From Candidatus Heimdallarchaeota archaeon (lineage in GTDB: Archaea > Asgardarchaeota > Heimdallarchaeia > Heimdallarchaeales > Kariarchaeaceae): 6,014 nt of DNA. The notes under the pieces are model-generated. The model was not told the origin of the DNA and searched no databases. It saw only the letters and a list, made by a program, of their open reading frames with translations. A program made the position numbers and the translations under genes. The first letter of the stretch is position 1. Each line of letters starts with the position of its first letter. The stretch lies in NCBI GenBank assembly GCA_027016475.1, contig JALUTL010000255.1, forward strand, positions 1 to 6,014. Direction: 5' to 3'. Of the stretch, positions 1 to 6,006 are shown one piece after another.

Positions 1-295
1 GTACATCATCTATTGTCGATGGATTAACTACATAAAGAGAAATGTCTTTTGCATCACACCAATCTTCTATTTCTTTTGGTACAAACATGCTACCTAATAG
101 CAGATCAGGGTTAAGTTTTTCGAGGATCTCTATATCACGTATATTCAGCCAAGATCCTATTTTGGGAATATTTGCAACTTGTTGTGGATAGTCACAAAGG
201 GTTGTTATACCAACAATTTCAGAAGACAAGCCCAAGCTGAACAAAATTTCAGTGTTGCTTGGGGCCAATGATACTATTCTTCGATATTTTGACAT
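1..295 (-). CDS. Cobalamin/metal-chelate substrate-binding protein, BtuF/TroA-like (5' part, cut by window edge)
   Basis: The first 98 codons of a gene that reads off the left edge. The protein starts MSKYRRIVSLAPSNTEILFS and continues with GLSSEIVGITTLCDYP, then a KIGSWLNI segment and EILEKLNPDLLLG. This order (IVSLAPS.TEILF.LG, VG.T..CDYP, K.G, then L.PDL.LG) is the N-terminal lobe signature of the BtuF/TroA-type binding proteins of vitamin B12 and iron-chelate ABC transporters. The ATG at 295-293 is supported by GGTGA at 305-301, six bases upstream. An ATG at 299-297 is out of frame. No signal peptide or lipobox precedes the fold, so the protein looks cytoplasmic, like the many stand-alone 'cobalamin-binding proteins' annotated in bacteria and archaea, rather than a classical periplasmic receptor. 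The family call is good; the ligand (cobalamin versus another chelate) is inference. The C-terminal lobe is outside the window. Confidence 0.8.
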   Translation of the reverse strand, partial: MSKYRRIVSLAPSNTEILFSLGLSSEIVGITTLCDYPQQVANIPKIGSWLNIRDIEILEKLNPDLLLGSMFVPKEIEDWCDAKDISLYVVNPSTIDDV

Positions 296-300
296 GCATT

Positions 301-305
301 TTCAC
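301..305 (-). promoter_or_regulatory. Shine-Dalgarno site of the BtuF-like gene
   Basis: GGTGA, read on the - strand, lies six bases before the ATG at 295. It matches the 3' end of 16S rRNA and selects this ATG over the out-of-frame ATG at 299-297. Confidence 0.5.
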
Positions 306-348
306 CAATTAATTGACCAAACAATACTACTTAATGGTTTCATGGGAT

Positions 349-399
349 AAAAAAAGACCGGCCAATTTTTGCGTATAGGTGAGCCTATGCGCAATTGGC
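349..399 (-). terminator. Intrinsic terminator after the asnB remnant
   Basis: Bases 361-379 and 384-399 form a hairpin of about 16 pairs with a TGAG loop (380-383), one three-base bulge (TTT in the 361-379 arm) and one G-U pair. On the - strand it starts four bases after the last stop codon of the asnB remnant (403). Five bases past the stem (356-360) comes a run of seven T (355-349). There is no T-run on the + side, so it acts on - strand transcripts. It separates the asnB remnant from the BtuF-like gene, which must then have its own promoter in the roughly 50 bases before its start. I see no clear promoter there. Confidence 0.7.
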
Positions 400-402
400 A
401 TT

Positions 403-1130
403 TCAAATCCTAGAGTTAAGTTGATACCATTTCTTTGCGCAATACCATCTCCAAATGAGTCGCCTTTCTTCACGAGAAATGGAATCAATACGCTTCAAGA
501 GACTTTCAATGTGATCTTTTCTTATAAACACATATCAAGTCATTGGATTGCAGTTTCTTTTCAAAATGGGATTGAATTCAGGAATAAGTCGATTCTTGGG
601 AGCCTCATATCCAACTTTATCCTTTCCCCATGTTATTTCGTCAGGAGTAAACGGAGCAATGGCTTTTCGAAGATAATATTTAGTTATTCCGTTTTTGAAA
701 TGATCATGAATGTTTGAATATGCAAACTCCATTACCTCTAGATCCAAATAGGGAACTCGATTTTCAATGGAAAATGCCATTGAGTTTCGATCCGCGTATT
801 GCAATAAGGTTTGCAGCAATTCCGTATCTGAGTTTGATTTGAATTCATGGCCCTTACTTTCCATCTCTTTTTTTAGAGAAAGATAATTGTAAATCTCATC
901 ATTATAGGTCACAGTATATCTCCCAGTGTGATCTTCCATGGGTTTAATGGTGACAATTCCAAAATGCTCAGGCGCAAATGACCAAAGGTTGTTTTTATTT
1001 TAGCATTTGAAATGGTCAAGATATCATTATCATCGGACCCTCTGGTTTCAAAAGTTTCCAGCACTTTTTTTATTATTACAGATGCCTATGAAGCCTCACA
1101 TGCAGAGATCAAAGCAGCAATTCCACACAT
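403..1130 (-). pseudogene. asnB: Asparagine synthetase (glutamine-hydrolysing) pseudogene, multiply disrupted
   Basis: A remnant of the two-domain AsnB enzyme (aspartate + glutamine + ATP to asparagine), normally about 550-650 residues. The start at 1130 reads MCGIAALISACEAS with catalytic Cys2, then meets TAG at 1088-1086 (codon 15). The same frame continues with TRGSDDND (family: HRGPDD.G) and GHLRLSILELSPLN (family: GHRRLSIIDLS). A frameshift near 940 moves the reading to PMEDHTGRYTVTYNDEIYNY and SNSDTELL. That segment then joins directly to QYADRNSMAFSIENRVPYLD of the synthetase domain, so roughly 300 or more residues, including the ATP pyrophosphatase core, are missing around 798-816. 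NGITKYYLRKA and GKDKVGYEAP follow. A TGA at 537-535 interrupts, and the same frame goes on to a family-like C-terminal tail (RRLIWRWYCAKKWYQL) ending at TGA 405-403. The longest open piece (939-535) cannot be functional as a synthetase. The family assignment is firm; the exact deletion size is inferred. Confidence 0.9.
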
Positions 1131-1281
1131 AAATGATGTGAACACAAGCTAAGGGATAAAAATTTTTCGTATTAAAAGAACCACCTTAAGCAAATCCAAA
1201 AGACGTTTGTAAAAGAACAGCTGATTCTGGAATCTCCTGTATAATTGCTTTAAAAAGAATACCCCAAAATGCATATTGTCA
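1131..1281. promoter_or_regulatory. Divergent intergenic region with candidate heme operon promoter
   Basis: This 151-base gap separates the divergent asnB remnant and hemH, and must contain the hem operon promoter. On the + strand a perfect TATAAT lies at 1240-1245, but no TTGACA-like -35 is found 16-18 bases upstream. A TTTAAAAA box at 1250-1257 lies about 28 bases before the hemH ATG, the spacing expected of an archaeal TATA box for a leaderless transcript. On the - strand TTTTTAT (1162-1156) lies at a similar distance before the asnB start. Neither gene has a Shine-Dalgarno site. The bacterial and archaeal readings cannot be separated from sequence alone. No clear operator is seen apart from the short palindrome AAAAATTTTT at 1158-1167. 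Confidence 0.4.
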
Positions 1282-2319
1282 ATGACGACTACAATTGGTC
1301 GAGAGATAGAGAAGGATACTACGTACATAATTCTATTAAACATGGGAGGACCTGAGCAGCTTGATGACGTTCCACAATTCCTCTATAATTTGTTTGCTGA
1401 CAGAAAATTGATACAGATTCCTTTTCCCGCAAGCCTATTCCAAAATAGCATTGCACGGATGATAGCAAAGAAAAGATCTGAAGGAACCAAACAAATGTAT
1501 TCGCAAATTGGTGGAGGAAGTCCGATTTACAGAATTACAAGATCCTTGGCAGACAAGATTGAGAAAAACCTGCAAATGACCGGTGAAAAAGTAAAAGTAG
1601 AAATTGTAATGAGATACACCCCTCCAAGAGCAAATGAAGTAGTTGAGGATGTCATCGAAAATGCAAATAGGATAATTTTGTTTCCTCAATACCCACATTA
1701 TGCGGAAGCCACTACAGGTTCCAGCATTGAGAAGTTCTTGACAATTCTTCAACAGCATGCAAATGGTAGAGAGTATCAAATCGAAATTATTGAGGACTGG
1801 AGTCTTGAAGAATTTTATATTGATTGGTGGGTTGAAGGAGTAAAAGATTCTCTAAACGAGCTTGAGGAAGAAGGGATTGAACTGTCAGAAAGGGTTCATG
1901 TAATATTTTCAGCCCATGGTCTTCCAATAAGATATATCAAAAAGGGGGAGGTCTATCAGGAAAGAGTAGAAAATGCATACAAACAAATCGTAAACAGGTT
2001 GCATCAGTATAAAGGAAAGATTTCCTTCCACATGGCATACCAAAGCAGAGTGGGGCCAATGCCTTGGTTGCAGCCATACACTGACGAATTGATCGAAGAG
2101 TTGGCAGAGAAAGATGCAGAAGCATTGATTATGGTTCCTTTGGGATTTGTAACGGATCATGTCGAAACACTTTACGAAATTGACATCCTATATTGTGATT
2201 TGGCAAAATCCAAGGGAATTCCTCGGTATCTCAGGGCTCCAGTGCCAAATGATGATGACAATTATGCTCGGAAAATGACAAGCATGATTGTTGAAAGGTA
2301 TTTGAGGGATAAGCAATGA
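1282..2319 (+). CDS. hemH: Ferrochelatase (protoheme type likely)
   Basis: Inserts ferrous iron into the porphyrin ring, the last step of protoheme synthesis. With the ATG at 1282 the protein has 345 residues, normal for the family. Visible motifs are ILLNMGGPE (17-25), QIGGGSPI (75-82), FPQYPHYAEATTGSS (134-148), the catalytic-His motif FSAHGLP (His212), YQSRVGPMPWLQPYT (253-267) and GFVTDHVETLYEID (288-301, with the catalytic Glu most likely Glu295). Met21 occupies the place of human Met76, where the coproporphyrin enzyme of Bacillus has Tyr13; this favours protoporphyrin IX as substrate. No C-terminal iron-sulfur cysteine cluster or membrane anchor is seen. An in-frame TTG at 1276 would add two residues; ATG is preferred, although neither has a Shine-Dalgarno site. 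It is the first gene of the operon and its stop overlaps the hemA start by four bases. Confidence 0.96.
   Translation: MTTTIGREIEKDTTYIILLNMGGPEQLDDVPQFLYNLFADRKLIQIPFPASLFQNSIARMIAKKRSEGTKQMYSQIGGGSPIYRITRSLADKIEKNLQMTGEKVKVEIVMRYTPPRANEVVEDVIENANRIILFPQYPHYAEATTGSSIEKFLTILQQHANGREYQIEIIEDWSLEEFYIDWWVEGVKDSLNELEEEGIELSERVHVIFSAHGLPIRYIKKGEVYQERVENAYKQIVNRLHQYKGKISFHMAYQSRVGPMPWLQPYTDELIEELAEKDAEALIMVPLGFVTDHVETLYEIDILYCDLAKSKGIPRYLRAPVPNDDDNYARKMTSMIVERYLRDKQ
2304..2308 (+). promoter_or_regulatory. Shine-Dalgarno site of hemA
   Basis: GAGGG inside the hemH 3' end, seven bases before the hemA ATG at 2316. It supports translation of hemA from the overlapping ATGA. Confidence 0.6.
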
Positions 2320-3443
2320 AAGTTCCGTTAAAAGTGGTTACGTGGAGATTGGGACATGTTGACCCTCAAATCATTGAAAAGGTAATGACACCGCTTGATC
2401 AAGAAGAACAGATTTTGAATAGCCTTTACGAGAAAATAAGCTCCATCTTCTATCTACAGACATGTCAAAGAGTGATCCTAGGATTTTATAATCCCCAATT
2501 AACAACTCAACAGCTTTTGAAACTGTATTTCAATGAAATTGGAATCACCTACGAAACGGCAGAAGTTTTTGAGGGATTTGAGGGGGTACGACATTTAATT
2601 GAAGTTATTTGCTCCCTTGATTCTGTTGTGGTTGGGGAAGACCAAATTCAGCATCAGTTCAAGAAGGCCTTTGCAAAATCGGAAAGTCGGATGGATCCAC
2701 TCATGAAACGCATTTTGCAGCATGTAATCAGAACTGGGAAAAGGGCCAGAGCAAGAACCTTTTTGAGGAAATCTAAGAAATCCACTATTTCAGCAATTAT
2801 TGAGCAATATCCCAATTTGTTGCAGGACACAGATTCAATTGGAATAGTCGGAACAGGAAAAATGGCAAAAGCCATAATTGAATCAGTTTCATGCATTGAG
2901 ACACCAATTTTTCTTTATTCAAAACAGGACAAAAGAGTTGGTTCAAAGCTGAAAGGGAATACAATTCGTCACTTTAGCCAATTGGCCCCCCATGACGTCC
3001 TGTTCTTGGCGACTGAAGCAAAATCATTTGTCGTTGACAAAAAACTTCTTCAGGAAAAGGGAATTGACAAGGTTACAATATTTGATTTGGGAATGCCAAG
3101 GAACTGTAATCCAAATGTAGAGGAATTGGACTCAGTTCATCTGATAACAATTTCAGACTTGCTACAGCAAAGAAAATTATTGGAAGCAAATGAAACATCA
3201 GTTTATGACCTTATCGACGAGGAGCTGGAAAGCATTGCGGCGGATGTTCTTCGGACAATCACAGGTGACATGTGGAAATCGTTCAGAAATGAGGTATATG
3301 CATTAGCAAAACAAAGAAGCAACAAATTTATTCAGAAAGAAGCCGATGCAGAAAGATACTTTGAGAAGTTTTTGGAGGAAATTCTTCACATATCACAAAA
3401 AAAGATGGAACAGGGGTTGCTGGAGGTCTGGAAATGCAGGTAG
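2316..3443 (+). CDS. hemA: Glutamyl-tRNA reductase
   Basis: NADPH-dependent reduction of glutamyl-tRNA to glutamate-1-semialdehyde, the first committed step of the C5 pathway. At 375 residues it is somewhat shorter than the usual 400-450. The catalytic domain holds the nucleophile Cys50 in LQTCQR (family: TCNR), His93 and SLDSVVVGEDQIQHQ (100-114, family: GLDSMV.GE.QI..Q). The NADPH-binding domain has GIVGTGKMA (176-184) and ends with FDLGMPRNCNP (256-266, family: IDIAVPRDIDP). A helical C-terminal dimerisation region follows (about 285-375). The enzyme is divergent: Asn of TCNR is Gln, and the usual GKRVRTET is GKRARART. The key Cys, His and Glu108 remain, so activity is likely. It starts at the ATGA overlap with hemH and overlaps hemCD by ten bases. 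Its product needs HemL (glutamate-semialdehyde aminomutase), which is not in the window. Confidence 0.94.
   Translation: MKVPLKVVTWRLGHVDPQIIEKVMTPLDQEEQILNSLYEKISSIFYLQTCQRVILGFYNPQLTTQQLLKLYFNEIGITYETAEVFEGFEGVRHLIEVICSLDSVVVGEDQIQHQFKKAFAKSESRMDPLMKRILQHVIRTGKRARARTFLRKSKKSTISAIIEQYPNLLQDTDSIGIVGTGKMAKAIIESVSCIETPIFLYSKQDKRVGSKLKGNTIRHFSQLAPHDVLFLATEAKSFVVDKKLLQEKGIDKVTIFDLGMPRNCNPNVEELDSVHLITISDLLQQRKLLEANETSVYDLIDEELESIAADVLRTITGDMWKSFRNEVYALAKQRSNKFIQKEADAERYFEKFLEEILHISQKKMEQGLLEVWKCR
3422..3426 (+). promoter_or_regulatory. Shine-Dalgarno site of hemCD
   Basis: GGAGG within the end of hemA, seven bases before the ATG at 3434. It fixes the hemCD start inside hemA; the protein begins at once with the HemC strand VVIGTRGS, so no earlier start is needed. 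Confidence 0.7.
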
Positions 3444-5020
3444 TCATTGGTACTCGAGGGAGCAGACTGGCTTTACGTCAAGCGGAGATTGTTAAGGAAC
3501 AGATCGAAGCGGTATTGGGATGGAAATGCACCTTGAAGACGGTATCTTCAAAAGGAGACATAGATTTAATTTCTCCACTCCACTCATTTCGCGGACAAGG
3601 GGTTTTCACCGGCCATTTGGAAAAACAGCTTTTGGAACGGAAGATTGATGTGGCAGTCCACAGCCTAAAGGATCTTCCAACCACACCAAATCCTGCTCTT
3701 CCCATCAGAGCAATGCTGAAACGAGATACGCCAAATGACCTGCTCATTATCAAAGAGGAAAAGATGCTTGCCAATAATCCCCTTAAAATTACATCTCACT
3801 GCCGTATTGGAACAGGATCCATACGACGTCAACTCCAACTGATGGCATGGGACAGCTCAATCGTTCCATTGGATATTAGGGGGAACATCGAAAAACGGAT
3901 TGATCTTTTCAACGATTCATACATCGACGGCATTGTTATGGCTCAGGCAGTGTTTGAGAGAATCAACGTATGTCTTCCAGAAAATATCAAAACATTCAGC
4001 ATGCCATTGGAAAGCTTTCCAACTTCTCCTGGACAAGGAGTCATTGCAATCCAGTCTCGTGCAGAAGAATATGAAGAGCTTTACAGGCTGAATGACACAG
4101 AGACCTTCAACATTGTAAATGCAGAAAGAAGACTGTTGGCAAGAATGGAAGATTCCTGTGAGGCAGGAATTGGCTTAACCATCTCCCAAAACAGTGAAGG
4201 ATGGCAACTTTCAGCCACCTATAAGGATAATTCGATGTTCAATAGAATCCTGTTGAAGGGAAAGGATTTGCAGTCTGTAGAGGCAGAAGCAATAAAGTTC
4301 ATGCCAATCGAAAAAAATCAGAAATTGGAAAACATTGCCAACAAGTTCATCGTCATAGCAACTGATGAAGACACTGCGTCAAAATATATAGAACCCCTTC
4401 GTTCAAACAATGCATTTGCATTTTCTCTGCCAGTTATAACCCATACGATAAATGAAGCCTTATTTGAGGACAACAGTTTCATCAACCAATGGAAAGATGC
4501 GGCATGGGTTGTTGTAAGTAGCAAAAGAGCAGTTGTATTCATGGACAAGCTGAATACAGTATATCCAAAAGCAGGCTACAAAATTGCAGCTGTCGGAACA
4601 TCAACTGCACGAGAGTTAAGAAAACATGGATTTCCCGTACACATTGTATCTTTCCAAGGAATGCATGAATTGCGTGAACTTTTGGCCGAAGCAATGAAGA
4701 GATTCACAGGAAAAGTCCTTTACCTTTCGGGAGCACAATATAAAGAACTTCCGACTGACAATTGCATTAGATATCCGGTTTACTATACCAGACATGAAGT
4801 AGGATTCTTGCCGAAAAAGCCAGTTGACATAATAGTTTTTTTTTCCAGTGGTTCTGCAAACGCCATTATTGAAAAGTATGGAACTAATTTTGCGGAAATG
4901 TGGATTGCTATTGGAAAGCACACAGCCTCATTTTTGCAGAAAAAAGGGATAGAACCTGTTGTTTGTGAACATCCATCTGTGGAGGGAGTAATTGAAGCCA
5001 TATCGAGGGTGACAAAATGA
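3434..5020 (+). CDS. hemCD: Bifunctional porphobilinogen deaminase / uroporphyrinogen III synthase fusion
   Basis: A 528-residue fusion that would convert porphobilinogen to uroporphyrinogen III. The HemC part (1 to about 295) shows TRGSRLALRQA (7-17), HSLKD with catalytic Asp80 (76-80), GTGSIRR (126-132), RGNIEKR (149-155), SPGQGVIAI (198-206) and Cys242 in EDSCEAGIG, the attachment site of the dipyrromethane cofactor (Cys242 in E. coli). After a short linker the HemD part (about 304-528) shows WVVVSSKRAVVF (358-369), AVGTSTARELRKHG (386-399), VLYLSG (428-433), PVYYTRHE (448-455), IVFFSSGSANAI (467-478), AIGKHTASFLQKKG (492-505) and HPSVEGVIEAI (513-523), the usual weakly conserved HemD pattern. 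No stop or frame change lies at the joint. HemC/HemD fusions are known in Leptospira. The fusion could pass the unstable hydroxymethylbilane straight to the second domain (inference). It overlaps hemA by ten bases and hemB by four. The HemC call is firm; the HemD call is strong. Confidence 0.94.
   Translation: MQVVIGTRGSRLALRQAEIVKEQIEAVLGWKCTLKTVSSKGDIDLISPLHSFRGQGVFTGHLEKQLLERKIDVAVHSLKDLPTTPNPALPIRAMLKRDTPNDLLIIKEEKMLANNPLKITSHCRIGTGSIRRQLQLMAWDSSIVPLDIRGNIEKRIDLFNDSYIDGIVMAQAVFERINVCLPENIKTFSMPLESFPTSPGQGVIAIQSRAEEYEELYRLNDTETFNIVNAERRLLARMEDSCEAGIGLTISQNSEGWQLSATYKDNSMFNRILLKGKDLQSVEAEAIKFMPIEKNQKLENIANKFIVIATDEDTASKYIEPLRSNNAFAFSLPVITHTINEALFEDNSFINQWKDAAWVVVSSKRAVVFMDKLNTVYPKAGYKIAAVGTSTARELRKHGFPVHIVSFQGMHELRELLAEAMKRFTGKVLYLSGAQYKELPTDNCIRYPVYYTRHEVGFLPKKPVDIIVFFSSGSANAIIEKYGTNFAEMWIAIGKHTASFLQKKGIEPVVCEHPSVEGVIEAISRVTK
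5005..5009 (+). promoter_or_regulatory. Shine-Dalgarno site of hemB
   Basis: GAGGG (followed by TGA) at the end of hemCD, seven bases before the hemB ATG at 5017. It supports coupled translation at the ATGA overlap. Confidence 0.6.
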
Positions 5021-6006
5021 AAATATCGAGAATGAGAAGATACAGAAGAACTGAGAATATTCGATTGACTTTCGCAGATGTTGGGTTAACCTTGCACAAT
5101 TTGGTTTATCCCCTGTTCATTTTGGATCGTATTGGCAAAGCGAGGATTCCTGTAGACACTATGCCCGGGATTAACCAGTACAGCATTGAAGCAGTCACAG
5201 AACATGTGGCTGAGCTTGTGAATCTCGGCGTGAAGAACTACATCTTGTTTGGGGTACCTTCCAAGAAAGACAAAAAAGGAACTGGGGCCTGGGCAAAGGA
5301 AGGTCCTGTTCCTCAAGCCATTGAAAGGCTGAAAGATCAGTTCGGAACGGAAATAACCCTTTATGCTGATGTATGCCTCTGTGAATACACATCACATGGT
5401 CATTGCGGGGTCTTGGATGCAAATGGCAATGTGCTGAATGATGAATCTCTTCTGCCTCTAAGCAAGGCCGCGGTTACATACGCAAATGCAGGAGCTGATT
5501 GGGTAGCCCCAAGCAACATGATGGACTTCCGCGTCAAATCCATAAGAGATGCGTTGGATGATAACGGCCATAAGGAAGTAGCGATTTTAAGCTATTCAGC
5601 TAAATTTGCCAGCAACTATTATGGACCATTCAGGGATGCAGCGGGAAGTGCACCCTCATTTGGAAACAGGAAATCCTACCAGATTGACTACAGAAATTCC
5701 AGACAGCCGCTGAGAGAAATAAAAAACGATGAAATGCAAGGAGCAGACGCAGTTATGGTAAAACCAGCCCTTCCATATCTTGACATCATTGCAAAAGCCA
5801 AGGAAAGAACCTATTTGCCCCTGTATGCCTACAATGTAAGCGGAGAGTATTCATTGGTCAAATTTGGTGCAAAGTCAGGATTGTTTGACGAAAGAAGCAT
5901 TGTCATGGAAAATTTGATGGCAATAAAAAGAGCCGGAGCAGACGCGATCATCAGTTATCATGTACAAGATATTGCACGGAACAATTGGTTGGAGGAAACA
6001 GAATGA
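5017..6006 (+). CDS. hemB: 5-aminolevulinate dehydratase (porphobilinogen synthase), zinc type
   Basis: Condenses two 5-aminolevulinate molecules to porphobilinogen. The 329 residues match the family length from end to end, starting at RMRRYRRTE. The zinc site is ADVCLCEYTSHGHCG with Cys120, Cys122 and Cys130, so this is the Zn-dependent class, not the Mg-only Asp-rich class. The two Schiff-base lysines are Lys196 (LSYSAKFAS) and Lys249 (VMVKPALPYLD), equivalent to human Lys199 and Lys252. YYGPFRDAAGSAPSFGNR (201-218) and YNVSGEY (272-278) are also conserved. The near-invariant PSDMMDGR reads PSNMMDFR (165-172), with Asn167 and Phe171 replacing Asp and Gly. All catalytic residues known to me are present, so it should be active. 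It starts in the ATGA overlap with hemCD and overlaps the next gene in the same way. Confidence 0.97.
   Translation: MKISRMRRYRRTENIRLTFADVGLTLHNLVYPLFILDRIGKARIPVDTMPGINQYSIEAVTEHVAELVNLGVKNYILFGVPSKKDKKGTGAWAKEGPVPQAIERLKDQFGTEITLYADVCLCEYTSHGHCGVLDANGNVLNDESLLPLSKAAVTYANAGADWVAPSNMMDFRVKSIRDALDDNGHKEVAILSYSAKFASNYYGPFRDAAGSAPSFGNRKSYQIDYRNSRQPLREIKNDEMQGADAVMVKPALPYLDIIAKAKERTYLPLYAYNVSGEYSLVKFGAKSGLFDERSIVMENLMAIKRAGADAIISYHVQDIARNNWLEETE
5991..5996 (+). promoter_or_regulatory. Shine-Dalgarno site of the gene after hemB
   Basis: GGAGGA in the last codons of hemB, six bases before an ATG at 6003. It is a strong site that would be unexplained if hemB were the last gene. Confidence 0.6.

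Noticed and set aside
361..399. Hairpin as a mobile-element end or CRISPR-like repeat
   Set aside because: It occurs once, has no partner repeat or target duplication in the window, and its position after the asnB stop with a T-run fits a terminator.
379..717. Open frame of 112 codons on the + strand
   Set aside because: It lies antisense to the asnB remnant, shows no recognisable motif and has no ribosome binding site; the - strand motifs explain the region.
535..939. A stand-alone 134-residue gene
   Set aside because: It lacks the catalytic Cys2 N-terminus and the enzyme core, and AsnB sequence continues beyond both its ends in the same or a shifted frame, so it is a fragment of the pseudogene.
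1206..1245. Complete sigma-70 promoter for hemH
   Set aside because: TATAAT at 1240 is perfect, but the only -35-like hexamer (TTGTAA at 1207-1212) is 27 bases away, too far. It is kept only as part of an uncertain promoter region.
1276..1281. TTG as the hemH start
   Set aside because: It adds only two residues and has no ribosome binding site; the adjacent ATG at 1282 is the simpler choice, though TTG cannot be excluded.
1149..1343. Short - strand open frame across the hemH start
   Set aside because: It is hydrophobic and low in complexity, overlaps the promoter region and the start of hemH, and has no motif or start signal.
3478..5422. Several 60-100 codon open frames on the - strand and one on the + strand (3900-4091) within hemCD and hemB
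   Set aside because: All lie inside genes with full family motifs, have no start signals or recognisable products, and are out-of-frame shadows.
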